A DNA stretch of 64,000 nt from Rhynchopus euleeides (lineage: Eukaryota > Euglenozoa > Diplonemea > Diplonemida > Diplonemidae), in assembly GCA_963210315.1 (NCBI GenBank), contig OY723314.1:124001-188000 (forward strand), read 5' to 3'. Numbering within the stretch: the stretch's first letter is position 1; the number at the start of each line of letters is the position of its first letter. Positions 63,350-64,000 of the stretch are shown here, piece by piece. Both the position numbers and the translations under genes were made by a program. Under the pieces are notes generated by a model. The model was given only the letters and a program-made list of their open reading frames with translations, did no database searches and was not told the origin of the DNA.

Positions 63350-64000
63350 GGAAAAGGGTCCATCCCGCGCGCCAACCGGCAGATGACGGAGAGGGTGTGG
63401 GGTGGGAGGTGGTGTGCTCGGTGATAACGTCAGGGTGCACGCACCGGCACCCACACGCCCACCCCCTCTTCCTGGCTTCCACACGTACACAGCTGGGTGG
63501 GGTGGGGTGGTGGGTCCCCCCCCCGTGTCTATCCAGCGCACTGCGGTGAGCCTACACTGAATAGAAAAAGGCCAAACGTGCGAATCATTAGCTGTAGCAA
63601 GCGATGCCGGTGGGCTGCCCGAGGCAGAGTGGTGTTGAGATTTGCTACCGGCCTCCAGGCAGTCTGCGGTGAGCAGCGCAACGCGAGGCTCGCGGCAGGG
63701 CTACTGCATACAGCCACCCCCCAGGAGATAGCCATACACCCACCTAACACCCACCTAACCGGTGGGGCTTGCAAGGGACGCACCTCTCTCAAAATATGTG
63801 GGGGAGATCGTTGACCCGACACTATGTGTGTGTTGCTTGTGGTGGCACGTACAGACACTGGTTGTCAATTTTTGGTCCTCTATATCGCCTGGAGCTCGCA
63901 CAGCGCCACAAGAAGCCTCTTCATTCTGCGGAAGCAAAGGGGGAGGAGAAGCAACGCATTCTGCCTCCGCCGAATTCGCCGAAAGAATCCTTCGGTGTGT
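63350..64000. other. 3' flank of biotin ligase, no gene seen
   Basis: There are C-rich and GT-rich stretches but no open frame with recognisable content, and no RNA gene is seen. Confidence 0.45.

Overview
This is a repeat-rich nuclear window from a eukaryote, probably a protist. It has a GT-AG intron, retrotransposons, terminal-inverted-repeat (TIR) transposons, large tandem arrays and intronless GC-rich genes. A complete tyrosine-recombinase retrotransposon with the gene order Gag - recombinase - RT/RNase H, an order known from VIPER/TATE elements of kinetoplastids, suggests Euglenozoa. Tandem intronless gene copies, and pyrimidine tracts followed by AG ahead of genes, fit trans-splicing. 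The taxon is an inference and is not proven.

Only two ordinary host gene families are supported: three near-identical tandem copies of a secreted, cysteine-rich FAD-linked oxidase (29,339-31,342; 47,633-49,636; 52,770-54,776), each in a duplicated 4-6.5 kb unit with shared flanks, and one biotin-protein ligase (62,507-63,349).

Mobile DNA dominates the rest. (1) 2,087-7,216 is a complete retroelement with split direct repeats (A ... B-A-B). (2) 11,727-23,840 is a three-layer nest: a 31-bp satellite is split by a poly(A) retroposon, which is split by a 10.2 kb TIR transposon (15-bp TIRs, 7-bp target duplication). That transposon carries its own 2.4 kb satellite and a two-exon gene for a ~1,891-aa protein with a transposase-like core, a Josephin-like region and an OTU protease domain. 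(3) 25,246-28,151 is a gene-less relative, inserted into the right end of yet another relative. (4) A second family has TIRs beginning CAT and 6-bp target duplications: 31,979-34,603 and 38,367-46,172, with 39,884-44,129 nested inside the latter. (5) A possible further element lies at 534-1,612, two hAT-like MITEs lie at 60,424-60,867 and 61,036-61,710, and 5'-truncated LINE tails lie at 8,870-10,200 (minus) and 28,641-29,229 (plus).

The most striking unexplained signal is shared by these transposons. Nearly every large TIR element holds a tandem array with an unrelated sequence but a quantised period: 31 bp (several arrays), 51 bp or 11 bp. Within arrays, unit lengths change by whole 10-bp words (21/31/41; 41/51). 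In two homologous TIR elements, a ~9-bp word repeated through the left terminal region has been replaced at matching positions by a different word. This looks like element-specific recognition sites for a transposase or replication protein.
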